Shown here: in pieces, positions 29,412-40,101 of the stretch
Layout: each line of letters opens with the position of its first letter
How positions within the stretch are numbered: position 1 is the stretch's first letter
Assembly: GCF_014199215.1 (NCBI RefSeq)
Contig: NZ_JACIJC010000005.1
Span: 310,001-374,000, forward strand
Direction: 5' to 3'
Source of the DNA: Sphingobium boeckii
Lineage (GTDB): Bacteria > Pseudomonadota > Alphaproteobacteria > Sphingomonadales > Sphingomonadaceae
Length of the DNA stretch: 64,000 nucleotides
The notes under the pieces: generated by a model
Seen by the model: the letters and a program-made list of their open reading frames with translations, nothing else
What the model was told of the DNA's origin: nothing
The model's database searches: none
Program-made: the position numbers and the translations under genes

Positions 29412-30644
29412 ATGGCCGAAGCCAATCACACGTCTGCGCCACTCGGAGCGACGGCGGTATTGGTGCTGGCGGATGGCGCGATCCTGTGGGGCCGGGGCTT
29501 TGGCGCGGAGGGCGCCGCGGTCGGCGAAATCTGCTTCAACACCGCGATGACCGGCTATCAGGAGGTGATGACCGATTCTTCCTATGCCGGGCAGATCATC
29601 ACCTTCACCTTTCCCCATATCGGCAATGTCGGCACCAATATCGAGGATGTGGAGGCGCTGAACCCGCACGCCCTGGGCATGATCGTGCGCGAGGACGTGA
29701 CCGATCCGAGCAGCTTCCGCTCCACCAGCCATCTCGACCAGTGGATGAAGACCAATGGCCGCATCGGCATTTCGGGCATCGACACCCGTGCGCTCACCCG
29801 TCGCATCCGCATCGCGGGCGCCCCCAATGGCGTGATCGCGCATGATGCCAATGGCGCGTTCGATTTGGATGCACTGCTGGCGCAGGCCAAGGCGTGGCCG
29901 GGCCTTGAAGGCATGGATCTGGCGAAAGAGGTCTCCACGCTGCAGAGCTACAAATGGGATCAGGGGCTTTGGGCGCTGGGGCAGGGGTATGAAGGTGTCT
30001 CGACTGCGCTCGACACGAACGGAGTGGGGGAGGATTCTGAGAATACGCCGTTTGTCCCGAGCGCAGTCGAGGGACGTGGGGTTCGCCCCCATGTCGTCGC
30101 GATCGATTATGGCCTGAAGCACAATATCCTGCGCAATCTGGTCGCTGCGGGCGCGCGCGTAACCGTGGTGCCCGCCACCGCCACCACCGAAGATGTGATG
30201 GCGCACAGGCCCGATGGCGTGTTCCTCTCCAATGGCCCCGGCGATCCCGCGGCGACGGGGGAATATGCCGTGCCGGTGATCCGTGACGTGCTGGACAAGG
30301 GATTACCCGTGTTCGGCATTTGCCTCGGCCATCAATTGCTCGCCCTCGCGGTCGGCGCGAAAACGCTGAAGATGCACCAGGGGCATCGCGGCGCGAACCA
30401 TCCGGTCAAACGGCTTGAGGATAATGCGGTGGAGATCACCAGCATGAACCACGGCTTCGCGGTCGATGCGGTGACGCTCCCCGCCAACGCCAAGCCGACG
30501 CATGTGAGCTTGTTCGACGGCTCGAACGCGGGCTTCGAACTGACCGACAAGAAGGCGTTTTCCGTGCAATATCACCCCGAGGCGAGTCCAGGGCCGCAGG
30601 ATAGCCATTATCTGTTCGAGAAGTTCGTGGGTGGCTTGAAGTGA
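29412..30644 (+). CDS. carA: Carbamoyl-phosphate synthase small subunit, with in-frame repeat insertion
   Basis: Glutaminase subunit that supplies ammonia to CarB for pyrimidine and arginine synthesis. The 410-residue protein has the N-terminal small-subunit domain (GEICFNTAMTGYQEVMTDSS) and the class I glutamine amidotransferase domain with catalytic Cys in FGICLGHQLLALA (about 304) and the HPEASPGP motif. Residues about 195-222 are foreign: they are encoded by palindromic element E between GQGY and PHVVAIDYG, a linker between the two domains. The frame is kept, so the protein is probably functional. Start ATG 29412 has CGGAG about ten bases upstream. A DUF559 gene on the minus strand separates carA from carB. 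Confidence 0.96.
   Translation: MAEANHTSAPLGATAVLVLADGAILWGRGFGAEGAAVGEICFNTAMTGYQEVMTDSSYAGQIITFTFPHIGNVGTNIEDVEALNPHALGMIVREDVTDPSSFRSTSHLDQWMKTNGRIGISGIDTRALTRRIRIAGAPNGVIAHDANGAFDLDALLAQAKAWPGLEGMDLAKEVSTLQSYKWDQGLWALGQGYEGVSTALDTNGVGEDSENTPFVPSAVEGRGVRPHVVAIDYGLKHNILRNLVAAGARVTVVPATATTEDVMAHRPDGVFLSNGPGDPAATGEYAVPVIRDVLDKGLPVFGICLGHQLLALAVGAKTLKMHQGHRGANHPVKRLEDNAVEITSMNHGFAVDAVTLPANAKPTHVSLFDGSNAGFELTDKKAFSVQYHPEASPGPQDSHYLFEKFVGGLK
29993..30077. repeat. Paired palindromic element, copy E, inside carA
   Basis: Left arm 29993-30022 (GTGTC/GACAC type) and right arm 30048-30077 (GTCCC/GGGAC type) with a 25-bp loop. It is translated in frame as part of CarA, including the peptide FVPSAVEGRG from the right arm. 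Confidence 0.92.
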
Positions 30645-30662
30645 TAGGCAGTGGTTCCCTAT

Positions 30663-30718
30663 CCCTCACCCCCTTTAGGGGGAGAGGGAAGAGCTGCGCA
30701 GCGGCGAAGGGAGAGGGG
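30663..30718. repeat. CCCTC-type palindromic repeat, left of DUF559
   Basis: CCCTCACCCCCTTTAGGGGG then GAGAGGG forms a stem-loop, followed by GAGCTGCGCAGC and GGGAGAGG. A related CCCTCTCCC-rich stretch lies on the other side of the DUF559 gene at 31095-31155. Confidence 0.7.
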
Positions 30719-30733
30719 GGGGGCTGGGGCCAC

Positions 30734-31084
30734 TCAAGCCTCGCCTTTGCCCAAGGCGATCAAAATCGCCGTCGTGACGCCCTCGGCATTGTTCAAGATT
30801 TCGCTGTTGGTAAAGTGGATCACGCGAAATCCTTGGCTTTCGATGAATGCGGTTCTGGCCGCGTCATAGCTTTCACGACCGGCATGGCTGTCGCCGTCAA
30901 GTTCGATCACCAACCTGTGCTCGCGCGCGGCAAAGTCTGCGATGTAGGGTGCCATTACCATCTGTTTGACGAACTTGGTGCCGAGCCGACCGGCACGCAG
31001 GATGTTCCACAATTTGATTTCGGGCGGAGTCATGGCTCTACGCAGAGCTTTGGCGCGTGCGCGGGTTTCGATGTTGCGCTTCAA
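30734..31084 (-). CDS. DUF559 endonuclease-like protein
   Basis: A 116-residue DUF559 protein, a family with a restriction-endonuclease/Vsr-like fold. The core is visible: PPEIKLWNILRAGRLGTKFV, the strand IADFAAREHRLVIELDGDSH with the acidic active-site residues, and FRVIHFTNSEILNN. The start is TTG at 31084, with GGGGGAG eight bases upstream. The gene lies on the minus strand between carA and carB and is bracketed by CCCTC-type repeats, suggesting that it was inserted as a unit. The biological target of such proteins is unknown. Confidence 0.88.
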   Translation of the reverse strand: MKRNIETRARAKALRRAMTPPEIKLWNILRAGRLGTKFVKQMVMAPYIADFAAREHRLVIELDGDSHAGRESYDAARTAFIESQGFRVIHFTNSEILNNAEGVTTAILIALGKGEA

Positions 31085-31094
31085 GGCACAGACT

Positions 31095-31155
31095 CCCCCC
31101 TCTCCCTGGCGTCACTCCGTTCCGCCGTCCCTCTCCCCCTGAATGGGGCGAGGGG
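31095..31155. repeat. CCCTC-type palindromic repeat, right of DUF559
   Basis: CCCCCCTCTCCC near 31095 and CCCTCTCCCCCTGAATGGGG near 31130 give imperfect stems like those left of the DUF559 gene. The stretch also contains the ribosome binding site of DUF559 on the minus strand and lies upstream of carB. Confidence 0.6.
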
Positions 31156-31220
31156 TTCTGTGCGACATCCCGCCGACAATTCATCCTTTTCATGCCATAG
31201 CGAAAATCGGTTATTCTGTA

Positions 31221-34200
31221 ATGCCCAAACGCACTGACATCTCCTCCATCCTCATCATCGGCGCTGGCCCGATCGTTATCGGCCAGGCTTGCGAGTTCGA
31301 TTATTCGGGAACGCAGGCGTGCAAGGCGCTGAAGGAGGAGGGTTACCGGATCATCCTGGTCAATTCCAATCCCGCGACGATCATGACCGATCCAGACATG
31401 GCCGACGCCACCTATGTCGAGCCGATCACGCCCGCGATCGTGGCGAAGATCATCGAGAAGGAGCGGCCTGATGCCGTGCTGCCCACCATGGGCGGGCAGA
31501 CCGCGCTGAACACCGCGCTCGCTTTGTTCAACGATGGCACGCTGGCAAAATATGGCTGCCAGATGATCGGTGCGGATGCCGTGGCGATCGACATGGCGGA
31601 GGACCGGCTGAAATTCCGTCAGGCGATGGACCGGATCGGGCTGGAAAGCCCGCGCTCGGCGATCGCGCATACGCTGGAAGAGGCGATGGCGGGCCTGGAT
31701 TTTGTCGGCCTGCCCACGATCATCCGCCCCAGCTTCACCATGGGCGGCACCGGCGGCGGCATTGCCTACAACAAGGATGAGTTCCGCAAGATCGTGGCGG
31801 GTGGGCTGGATGCCAGCCCCACCAGCGAAGTGCTGATCGAGGAATCGGTGCTGGGCTGGAAAGAATATGAGATGGAGGTGGTCCGCGACACTAAGGACAA
31901 TTGCATCATCATCTGCTCGATCGAGAATATCGATCCGATGGGCGTGCATACCGGCGATTCGATCACCGTCGCGCCCGCGCTGACGCTGACCGACAAGGAA
32001 TATCAGATCATGCGCAACGCATCGATCGCGGTGCTCCGGGAAATCGGCGTGGAAACCGGCGGCTCCAACGTGCAGTTCGCGGTCAATCCCGCCGATGGCC
32101 GTCTGGTCGTGATCGAGATGAACCCGCGCGTATCGCGTTCGTCCGCACTGGCTTCCAAGGCGACCGGCTTTCCGATTGCCAAGGTCGCCGCCAAACTGGC
32201 GGTGGGCTATACGCTCGACGAGATCGACAATGACATCACCGGCGCGACGCCTGCGAGCTTCGAGCCGACGATCGATTATGTCGTCACCAAGATTCCGCGC
32301 TTCGCCTTCGAAAAGTTCAAGGGATCGGAGCCATTGCTCTCCACCGCGATGAAATCGGTGGGCGAGGTGATGGCGATCGGCCGCAACATCCATGAATCGA
32401 TGCAGAAGGCACTGCGTGGTCTGGAAACCGGACTGTCGGGGTTCAATATCGTCGATCATCTGGTGGGCGCGCCCAAGGACGATATCATCGCCGAATTGTC
32501 GCGCCCCACGCCGGATCGGCTGCTGGTGGCGGCGCAAGCCTTGCGTGAGGGGCTGAGCGTCGATGAAATCCACCAGATCGCCAAATATGATCCCTGGTTC
32601 CTTGATCGACTGGCGGAGATCGTCGCGGCAGAAAAGGAAGTGCTGGACGGCGGCCTGCCGCGCGATGCGCAGGGGATGCGTCGCCTGAAAGCCATGGGCT
32701 TTTCGGACAAGCGCCTGGCCTGGCTGGCGCTGCAATCGGCCAATCTGCGGGGCGGCTCCAGCATGGAGCGCGCCGTGGCGCGGGGTTCGGGGCTGATCCG
32801 CGAAGCGGTGGTCGCGATGACCGGGGGCGTGACCGAGCAGGACGTGCGCGCGCTGCGCCACAAGCTCGGTGTGCGGCCCGTATTCAAGCGGATCGACACC
32901 TGCGCTGCCGAGTTCGAGGCGAAGACGCCCTATATGTATTCCACCTATGAGGCACCGCTCTTTGGCGAGCCGGAGTGCGAGAGCGCGCCGAGCGACCGGA
33001 AGAAGGTGGTCATCCTGGGCGGCGGTCCGAACCGGATCGGGCAGGGGATCGAGTTTGATTATTGCTGCTGCCATGCGTGCTTCGCGCTGGAAGAGGCGGG
33101 CTATGAGACGATCATGATCAACTGCAATCCCGAAACGGTGAGCACCGATTATGACACGTCCGATCGGCTCTATTTCGAGCCGCTGACGGCGGAGGACGTG
33201 CTGGAGATCCTGCATGTCGAAATGTCCAATGGGACGCTGCATGGCGTGATCGTCCAGTTTGGCGGGCAAACCCCGCTGAAGCTGGCACAGGCGCTGGAAG
33301 ACGCCGGCATCCCGATCCTCGGCACGTCGCCAGACGCCATCGACCTCGCGGAGGATCGCGAGCGCTTCGCCGCGCTCATCAACAAATTGAGACTGCTCCA
33401 GCCCGCCAACGGCATTGCGCGCAGCCGCGAAGAGGCGATCGCGGTGGCCGAACGCATCGGCTATCCCGTGCTGATCCGCCCGTCCTACGTGCTCGGTGGC
33501 CGCGCGATGGAGATCGTCGACGGCCTCGCGCAGCTTGAGGATTATATCCAGACCGCGGTGCAGGTTTCGGGCGACTCGCCCGTGCTGATCGACCGCTATC
33601 TGCGCGATGCGATCGAAGTGGATGTGGATGCGATCTGCGATGGCGAGGATGTCGTCGTGGCCGGCGTGCTTCAGCATATCGAGGAGGCCGGGGTGCATTC
33701 GGGCGACAGCGCCTGCACGATCCCGCCTTACAGCCTGCCTGCGGAGATCATTGTCGAGATCGAGCGCCAGACCGAGCTTCTGGCCCATGCGCTCGAAGTC
33801 CGCGGCCTGATGAACATCCAGTTCGCAGTCAAGGACGGCGCGGTCTATCTGATCGAGGTCAATCCCCGCGCCAGCCGCACCGTGCCCTTCGTGGCCAAGG
33901 CGATCGGCATTCCCATCGCCAAGATCGCGGCGCGCGTGATGGCGGGCGAGAAATTGAAGGATCTGCCCAGGATCGACCGCAACATCGCGCATATCGCGGT
34001 GAAGGAAGCCGTTTTCCCGTTCGCGCGCTTCCCCGGCGTCGATCCGGTGCTGTCACCCGAAATGAAGTCCACCGGCGAAGTGATGGGGATCGACAATGAT
34101 TTCGCCATCGCGTTTGCCAAGGCGCAGCTCGGGGCCGGCGATGAACTGCCACAGGCCGGCACGGTGTTCGTCAGCGTGAAGGAGAGCGACAAAGCCGTGA

Positions 34201-34562
34201 TCCTGCCAGGCGTGACGCTGCTGGCCGATCTGGGCTTTTCGATCATCGCCACCGACGGCACGGCGAAATTTCTGGAAGCATCGGGCATCAAGGTCGAGCG
34301 CGTCAATAAGGTGGCGCAAGGGCGTCCGCATATCGTGGACCGAATTATCGACGGCGAAGTGGCGTTGATCTTCAACACCACCGAAGGCTGGCAGAGCCAC
34401 AAGGACTCGGCGTCGATCCGCGCATCCGGCCTGAACAAGAAGGTTCCGTATTACACGACGGCCACCGCGAGCGTCGCTGCGGCGCAAGCAATTGCTGCAA
34501 TGCGCAATCAAAACCTTGAAGTCAGGTCTCTCCAGTCATATTATTCATCTTCGCACGGCTGA
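31221..34562 (+). CDS. carB: Carbamoyl-phosphate synthase large subunit
   Basis: Makes carbamoyl phosphate from bicarbonate, ATP and ammonia delivered by CarA. The 1113-residue protein shows the duplicated ATP-grasp structure: [19 protein letters not shown] in the first half and [19 protein letters not shown] in the second, each followed by [16 protein letters not shown]-type and EMNPR/EVNPR metal-binding motifs. The C-terminal allosteric domain is present ([12 protein letters not shown] and STTEGW-like INFNTTEG region). The ATG at 31221 starts the conserved MPKRTDI sequence. greA follows after 80 bp, the usual alphaproteobacterial order. Confidence 0.99.
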   Translation: MPKRTDISSILIIGAGPIVIGQACEFDYSGTQACKALKEEGYRIILVNSNPATIMTDPDMADATYVEPITPAIVAKIIEKERPDAVLPTMGGQTALNTALALFNDGTLAKYGCQMIGADAVAIDMAEDRLKFRQAMDRIGLESPRSAIAHTLEEAMAGLDFVGLPTIIRPSFTMGGTGGGIAYNKDEFRKIVAGGLDASPTSEVLIEESVLGWKEYEMEVVRDTKDNCIIICSIENIDPMGVHTGDSITVAPALTLTDKEYQIMRNASIAVLREIGVETGGSNVQFAVNPADGRLVVIEMNPRVSRSSALASKATGFPIAKVAAKLAVGYTLDEIDNDITGATPASFEPTIDYVVTKIPRFAFEKFKGSEPLLSTAMKSVGEVMAIGRNIHESMQKALRGLETGLSGFNIVDHLVGAPKDDIIAELSRPTPDRLLVAAQALREGLSVDEIHQIAKYDPWFLDRLAEIVAAEKEVLDGGLPRDAQGMRRLKAMGFSDKRLAWLALQSANLRGGSSMERAVARGSGLIREAVVAMTGGVTEQDVRALRHKLGVRPVFKRIDTCAAEFEAKTPYMYSTYEAPLFGEPECESAPSDRKKVVILGGGPNRIGQGIEFDYCCCHACFALEEAGYETIMINCNPETVSTDYDTSDRLYFEPLTAEDVLEILHVEMSNGTLHGVIVQFGGQTPLKLAQALEDAGIPILGTSPDAIDLAEDRERFAALINKLRLLQPANGIARSREEAIAVAERIGYPVLIRPSYVLGGRAMEIVDGLAQLEDYIQTAVQVSGDSPVLIDRYLRDAIEVDVDAICDGEDVVVAGVLQHIEEAGVHSGDSACTIPPYSLPAEIIVEIERQTELLAHALEVRGLMNIQFAVKDGAVYLIEVNPRASRTVPFVAKAIGIPIAKIAARVMAGEKLKDLPRIDRNIAHIAVKEAVFPFARFPGVDPVLSPEMKSTGEVMGIDNDFAIAFAKAQLGAGDELPQAGTVFVSVKESDKAVILPGVTLLADLGFSIIATDGTAKFLEASGIKVERVNKVAQGRPHIVDRIIDGEVALIFNTTEGWQSHKDSASIRASGLNKKVPYYTTATASVAAAQAIAAMRNQNLEVRSLQSYYSSSHG

Positions 34563-34642
34563 TCCCGAAAATATGACGCGCGACGGACTGCTCCATTAGA
34601 ACGGGCGGTCCGGGGGAATTTTTTGGACGAAGGACTTGGGGT

Positions 34643-35119
34643 ATGGCGACGGTCGAAAAGATGCCGATGCTGCAGGAGGGTTATGATTGGCTGTCGGAGG
34701 AACTGCGCCGGCTGAAAACCGAGCGCCCGCTGATCGTGGATGCGATCGAGGAAGCGCGTGCGCATGGCGATCTCTCGGAAAATGCCGAATATCATGCCGC
34801 CAAGGAGCAGCAGGGCCAGAATGAGGCCACGATCTCGGATATCGAGGACAAGCTCTCCCGCGCGCAGATCATCGATCCCAAGACGCTGTCGGGCGACAAG
34901 ATCATCTTCGGCGCGACCGTGACGTTGCAGGACGAGAATGAAAAGCCTGTGAAATATCAGATCGTCGGCCAGACCGAAGCCAATGCGAACGCGGGCCGCA
35001 TCTCCTATAACTCGCCGCTGGGTCGTGCGCTGATCGGCCGCAAGGTGGATGAGGAAATCGAGGTCACCGTGCCCGCCGGCGAACGCTATTATCTGGTGTC
35101 CAAGATCGAGTTCATCTGA
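34643..35119 (+). CDS. greA: Transcription elongation factor GreA
   Basis: Rescues backtracked RNA polymerase by stimulating transcript cleavage. The 158-residue protein has the N-terminal coiled coil with the acidic tip ([18 protein letters not shown]), which places Asp and Glu in the polymerase channel, and a C-terminal FKBP-like domain with [15 protein letters not shown]. Length is standard. It lies downstream of carB and five bases before the rhomboid gene, with which it is probably cotranscribed. Confidence 0.99.
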   Translation: MATVEKMPMLQEGYDWLSEELRRLKTERPLIVDAIEEARAHGDLSENAEYHAAKEQQGQNEATISDIEDKLSRAQIIDPKTLSGDKIIFGATVTLQDENEKPVKYQIVGQTEANANAGRISYNSPLGRALIGRKVDEEIEVTVPAGERYYLVSKIEFI

Positions 35120-35124
35120 CCGGC

Positions 35125-35754
35125 ATGGATTTGCCGCGCGGACGCCTGACAGACTTCATCATCTGGGTCACCTTTGCGGCCTGGGCGATCGTGTTCGGCA
35201 TGGGCTGGCAACAGCAGGCCGATATGATGTTCGGCTTCATCCCCGCGGAGATCACCTCGGGCGCGTGGCGGCTTGCGCCGCTCCGCGCGGCTTTGTCTCC
35301 GCTCACCGCCACGCTGGTGCATGGTGGGCTGATGCACCTGCTGTTCAATCTGCTGACATTGCTCGTCTGCGGCCGCTTCGTGGAGCGCGCGCTGGGCATG
35401 TGGGGCATGGGCGCGCTCTATGTGGCGGGCGCCTACGCCGCCGCACTCGCGCGCATATTGGTCACGCCGGAATCGCCCGTGGTCGGGATCGGTGCCAGCA
35501 CCTCGGTCTCCGCGATCATCGGCGCTTATGCTGTTTTGTTCAGCGTCTCGCGCGCCAAGGCGATCGGGCCGATCCCCGCCAAGGCGGTGCAGGTGATCTG
35601 GCTTGCACTCGCGTGGATCGGGATTCAGTTGCTCACGGGTCTGGCCACGCGCGGCTTCGGCACGCAGATCGACATCGTGTCGCACATCGGCGGATTCCTG
35701 GCGGGGATACTGCTGGCCAGGCCGCTACTCAGGTTCCGTTTCCGGAAAGCCTGA
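35125..35754 (+). CDS. Rhomboid-family intramembrane serine protease
   Basis: A 209-residue membrane protein with about six hydrophobic helices. The family marks are HGGLMHLLFNL in the second helix region, the serine motif GIGASTS (about 127) and the partner histidine in SHIGGFLAG (about 190). Where most rhomboids have GASG, this one has GAST, keeping the catalytic Ser but changing the next residue. The substrate is unknown. It begins five bases after greA. Convergent with the DUF4170 gene, only three bases apart. Confidence 0.88.
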   Translation: MDLPRGRLTDFIIWVTFAAWAIVFGMGWQQQADMMFGFIPAEITSGAWRLAPLRAALSPLTATLVHGGLMHLLFNLLTLLVCGRFVERALGMWGMGALYVAGAYAAALARILVTPESPVVGIGASTSVSAIIGAYAVLFSVSRAKAIGPIPAKAVQVIWLALAWIGIQLLTGLATRGFGTQIDIVSHIGGFLAGILLARPLLRFRFRKA

Positions 35755-35757
35755 GCC

Positions 35758-35991
35758 TCAGTCCTTGGGCGCGGCGGCGACCATATCGGGTTCCACCAGC
35801 CGGTGCAGATGGACCACCACATATTTCATCTCGGCATCGTCCACCGTGCGCTGCGCGGCCGAACGCCACGCCTTTTCGGCGCTTTTGAAATCCGGATACA
35901 TGCCGACAATGTCGATCGACGTCAGATCGTCGAAATCCAGCGTCTGGGGATCGGACACGCGCCCGCCGAAAACGAGGTGCAATTTGCTCAT
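35758..35991 (-). CDS. DUF4170 protein
   Basis: A 77-residue protein with the features of DUF4170, a short alphaproteobacterial family of unknown function: the N-terminal LHLVFGGRV, IVGMYPDFKSAEKAWRSAAQ and a C-terminal MKYVVVHLHRLVEP. No membrane segment or catalytic motif is visible. The segment lengths suggest a small alpha/beta fold. It lies between the rhomboid gene (convergent) and the four-gene stress operon on the same strand, 80 bp beyond its last gene. Confidence 0.8.
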   Translation of the reverse strand: MSKLHLVFGGRVSDPQTLDFDDLTSIDIVGMYPDFKSAEKAWRSAAQRTVDDAEMKYVVVHLHRLVEPDMVAAAPKD

Positions 35992-36071
35992 GATTTGGGT
36001 GACCCGATTACAGTGGAAATCGCGCCTCCCCTAACATCCTCGCCTCGGTGGTCAATGTTGACGCTGTGGAA

Positions 36072-36707
36072 TCAGCGCTTCTTGGCGGCCTTTGCCGCAG
36101 CTTTTCCCGCCGCGCTGCTGGCTTCGGTTGCCGCCTTGGTCACGGTGTTCAGCAGTTGATTGACCTGCGCCTTGGCCGCGTCCTTGCTGATGCCCATGGA
36201 TTCCAGCTTTCTGCTGCCTTCCGCCTTGGCCGCGGTCGCCGCCTTGCGCGCTGTGGTGTTGATCTTCTTGCCCGTCGGGCCGAGCAATTTGCCTTCCTGA
36301 TCGGTGCGCGGCAGCAGCGCGCCGATGAGCGCACCGATGGCGATGCCGCCCGCAATGAAGGCGAGGGGGTTGTTGTCCAGTTCCTGCCCGGTGCGCGCCT
36401 TGGCCTTCACCGCGCTCTTCTTCGCGGAGCCATAGGCCTTGTTCGCTTTGGCGCGCGATGCGGCGTAAGCGGCCTCCGCCTTGACGCGAGACGCCTCATA
36501 TTTCGCCTTGGTCGTTTCCAGCACTTCTCCGGCCTTGGCCTTGGTGGTTTCGAGCGCATCGTGCACGCCGTCCTTGGCGGTATCGAGCGCTGCGCTGGCG
36601 GCGTCTCGCGCTGCGGTGGCCTTTTCGCGGACCTGCTCGCTCGCCGCGCCGATTTTCTCACCAGCAATTTCGCCGGCTTTGCGCGCATTATCGGTGATCG
36701 TGCTCAT
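36072..36707 (-). CDS. ElaB/DUF883-like helical membrane-anchored protein
   Basis: A 211-residue protein, almost all helix and rich in Ala, Lys and Glu. A long amphipathic region (about 1-105) repeats KAxAxEA-like units, followed by a Gly-rich hydrophobic segment AFIAGGIAIGALIGALLP (about 115) typical of ElaB/YqjD proteins, which tether ribosomes or nucleoid to the inner membrane in stationary phase. The tail is again Lys/Ala-rich. It overlaps the DUF3618 gene by four bases and is the last gene of the operon starting at 38151. Function is inferred from the family type. Confidence 0.75.
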   Translation of the reverse strand: MSTITDNARKAGEIAGEKIGAASEQVREKATAARDAASAALDTAKDGVHDALETTKAKAGEVLETTKAKYEASRVKAEAAYAASRAKANKAYGSAKKSAVKAKARTGQELDNNPLAFIAGGIAIGALIGALLPRTDQEGKLLGPTGKKINTTARKAATAAKAEGSRKLESMGISKDAAKAQVNQLLNTVTKAATEASSAAGKAAAKAAKKR

Positions 36708-37072
36708 CGCTCATTCTCCATTGTGGCAGCCCCAGGGGCCGTATCGCCTTCATCGTCAAACTCTTGGTCCGCACGCGCGGTTTCGCGGGCGCGGGAAAAT
36801 ATCGCGACCAGCGTGTCGAACACTCTGTCGCGAAACAGATAGACCAACGCCGCCGCCACGATCCCGGCCGCAGTCGCCGGACGGGCCTTGACGAATGCCA
36901 GTGCCTCTCGCGCGCCTTCGGATGCGCGCTCGCGTAATTCGTCCACCGCATCTTCGATCAGCGCCGCCGGGCGCAACCGCGCCTGCATCTCGACCATCGT
37001 GTTGGTCAGCCGCGCCCGCGCCCGTTGCGAATGGAGGCGCGCGCGGATCAGGCGGAGTTCAGTATCCTTCAT
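36704..37072 (-). CDS. DUF3618-type membrane protein
   Basis: A 122-residue protein with a helical N-terminus (LRLIRARLHSQRARARLTNT, which resembles the DUF3618 helix), one hydrophobic segment about 63-80 (ATAAGIVAAALVYLFR), and an acidic tail. DUF3618 proteins are found with holin-like and ElaB-like proteins in alphaproteobacterial envelope operons. Overlaps the genes on both sides by four bases, which suggests translational coupling. No catalytic role is apparent. Confidence 0.75.
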   Translation of the reverse strand: MKDTELRLIRARLHSQRARARLTNTMVEMQARLRPAALIEDAVDELRERASEGAREALAFVKARPATAAGIVAAALVYLFRDRVFDTLVAIFSRARETARADQEFDDEGDTAPGAATMENER

Positions 37073-37467
37073 GCCGGCATGTCCGCTTCGTCATCCGCCT
37101 GATCTTCCTGCCGCATATCGTCATGAAATTTCGCGAATATGGCGATAAACAATGATGCCGCGCAAGCGATCGACAGCATGGCGACGATCACGGCCGCCCA
37201 AGCCGGCCCGGCGTAAGGTGCCAGCGCGAACACCAGTGCCATCAGCAACAATATCACCGCGCAAAAGCTGAGCAACGCGCCCACGGCACCCATCGCGATG
37301 AGCCATTTGAACGACTCGAGGCGATGAAAGGCCTCCGCACGGTAGAGCTTGACCTCGGTCCTGACGAAATGCTCGGCATCGTCCACCAAGCGACCGAACA
37401 GGTCGCCGATGGTATCGTCATCATCATCGTCCGGCTCCGGACGCCCTGCTGCCCCGGCGTCGTTCAC
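37069..37467 (-). CDS. Phage-holin-family (YqjE-like) membrane protein
   Basis: A 132-residue inner-membrane protein. An acidic run (PEPDDDDDD) is followed by an amphipathic helix (GRLVDDAEHFVRTEVKLYRA) and two transmembrane segments at about 58-80 and 88-110. This architecture matches the holin-superfamily/YqjE proteins that accompany ElaB/YqjD genes. Despite the name it is a chromosomal envelope protein, not part of a prophage. It overlaps the DUF3618 gene and lies three bases after the histone-like gene. Confidence 0.8.
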   Translation of the reverse strand: MNDAGAAGRPEPDDDDDDTIGDLFGRLVDDAEHFVRTEVKLYRAEAFHRLESFKWLIAMGAVGALLSFCAVILLLMALVFALAPYAGPAWAAVIVAMLSIACAASLFIAIFAKFHDDMRQEDQADDEADMPA

Positions 37468-37470
37468 CGA

Positions 37471-38151
37471 TCAGGCTTTGGGCTTGGCCACAGAAGATTT
37501 GGCGGATGCGGTGCGCGTGGCGGATTTTTTCGCAGCAGCGCGCGGCTTCGTCTTCGCCTTGGGCGCTTCATCGCTGCCCGCCTTGACCAGACGCGCGATC
37601 ACGAAGCCCAGCGCGGCCGCGGCCCCGATGGCGACAGCCGGACTTTTCTTCACGAAATCCCCGGCATCCTTCACGATATCATCCACCTGCTTGCCCTTCA
37701 GCGTCCCGGCAAAGGTCGCCACGGCCTCGGCAGCCTTGCGGGTGTAATCGCCATATTGCACGCCAACCTTGTCATCCACAGTGCCGGCGGCGTCGCCGAT
37801 CAGCTTGGCGACATTGTCCAGCGCCACACCCGCGCGATCCTTGCCCTGCGTTGCGACGTCGCGCGCGCGGCTCGTCGCCTGATCGCGCAGCGCCAGCGCC
37901 TCTTTTTTCACGGTGGCGGTGGCTTCGGTCGCCTTGGCTTTCAGATTGGCCGTCGCACTGGGAACCGGCTTTGCCCGGGGCGCGGCGCGCGTCGCACCGG
38001 CTTTCAGAGGCGCGGCCTTGATCGCGACGGGCTTTCCAGCGGGCTTCGCCGCCGCTTTCGCTACAGCAGGCTTGCGGGTTGCGGCCTTGGCAGCGGGTGT
38101 CCGGCCCGGCTTTTTCGGGGCCGCGGTGCTGGGCGTGGTGGGCTGGGCCAT
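37471..38151 (-). CDS. Lys/Ala-rich histone-like, envelope-stress protein
   Basis: A 226-residue protein. The first 90 residues are an AKP-rich, strongly basic tail like that of histone H1 or AlgR3-type proteins (PKKPGRTPAAKAATRKPA). The middle is amphipathic helix (about 95-175), and a hydrophobic stretch AVAIGAAAALGFVIARLV (about 178-195) could enter the membrane. A second basic tail follows. It may tie DNA to the membrane. It heads the four-gene operon, with AGGAG seven bases before the ATG and a likely EcfG promoter 40 bases further upstream. The longer open frame upstream runs antisense to eno and was not used. Confidence 0.75.
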   Translation of the reverse strand: MAQPTTPSTAAPKKPGRTPAAKAATRKPAVAKAAAKPAGKPVAIKAAPLKAGATRAAPRAKPVPSATANLKAKATEATATVKKEALALRDQATSRARDVATQGKDRAGVALDNVAKLIGDAAGTVDDKVGVQYGDYTRKAAEAVATFAGTLKGKQVDDIVKDAGDFVKKSPAVAIGAAAALGFVIARLVKAGSDEAPKAKTKPRAAAKKSATRTASAKSSVAKPKA

Positions 38152-38166
38152 GATGTGATCTCCTAA

Positions 38167-39579
<1,413 letters not shown>

Positions 39580-39588
39580 GCGCAGCAT

Positions 39589-39610
39589 CCTCTCCCTCGA
39601 TCGGGAGAGG
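39589..39610 (+). terminator. Possible eno terminator
   Basis: A perfect palindrome CCTCTCCC-TCGATC-GGGAGAGG ten bases after the eno stop. No T run follows, so it may be a repeat or a weak, Rho-type end rather than an intrinsic terminator. Confidence 0.4.
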
Positions 39611-39685
39611 TGCTTGCTCACAAATCTGCAAGAAATCCGCTGAATCCCCTTGATTCGGCGAGTCGCTTGTGATTCAAGGATCGCC

Positions 39686-39997
39686 ATGTCACGCGCCGTC
39701 ACCTTTTTGGCCCTGTTGCGCTCTGCTGCACCGGCCGCACTGATGATGCTGGTGATCGCCTTTTTCGGCGGTTATGCCCTGATCGGCACCAATGGCGTGA
39801 TGGCCTGGGGCGATTACAGCCGTCAGCTCGAACAGCGCCGCATTGCGCTGGTGAAGCTGGAAAAGGAAAAGGCCATTCTCCAGAATCGCGTGACTCTTCT
39901 GGACCGCAGAAGCGTCAATCCGGATATGGCGGATGAGCTTGTGCGCCGCGAACTGGGTTTGACGCATCCGGATGAAGTGATCATCCCGCTCGATTGA
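39686..39997 (+). CDS. ftsB: FtsB/DivIC-type septum formation initiator
   Basis: A 103-residue bitopic cell-division protein. One transmembrane segment lies about residues 17-34 (ALMMLVIAFFGGYALIG), followed by a periplasmic coiled coil with leucine heptads (RIALVKLEKEKAILQNRVTL) and a conserved end ELVRRELGLTHPDEVII. FtsB links FtsL and FtsQ in the divisome. The ATG at 39686 was chosen because the upstream residues are not family-like. It lies between eno and pdhA, the usual neighbours in this group. Confidence 0.92.
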   Translation: MSRAVTFLALLRSAAPAALMMLVIAFFGGYALIGTNGVMAWGDYSRQLEQRRIALVKLEKEKAILQNRVTLLDRRSVNPDMADELVRRELGLTHPDEVIIPLD

Positions 39998-40101
39998 CTT
40001 TTCGTTATGGACAGAAAATTTCAACGGCTTGAACGATGCTTGCCGTTGCGGAATCCATCGTCCCGCGCCTATAGACCGGGCGTCACTTTCCTCGATCCAG
40101 G

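Noticed and set aside
31038-33992. A 984-codon frame antisense to carB
   Set aside because: carB is unmistakable; the antisense frame is low-complexity His/Arg/Asp-rich sequence typical of shadow frames.
37069-37467. Possible prophage remnant because of the holin-family protein
   Set aside because: The neighbours are ElaB- and DUF3618-type envelope genes and there are no other phage genes; this family is chromosomal in proteobacteria.
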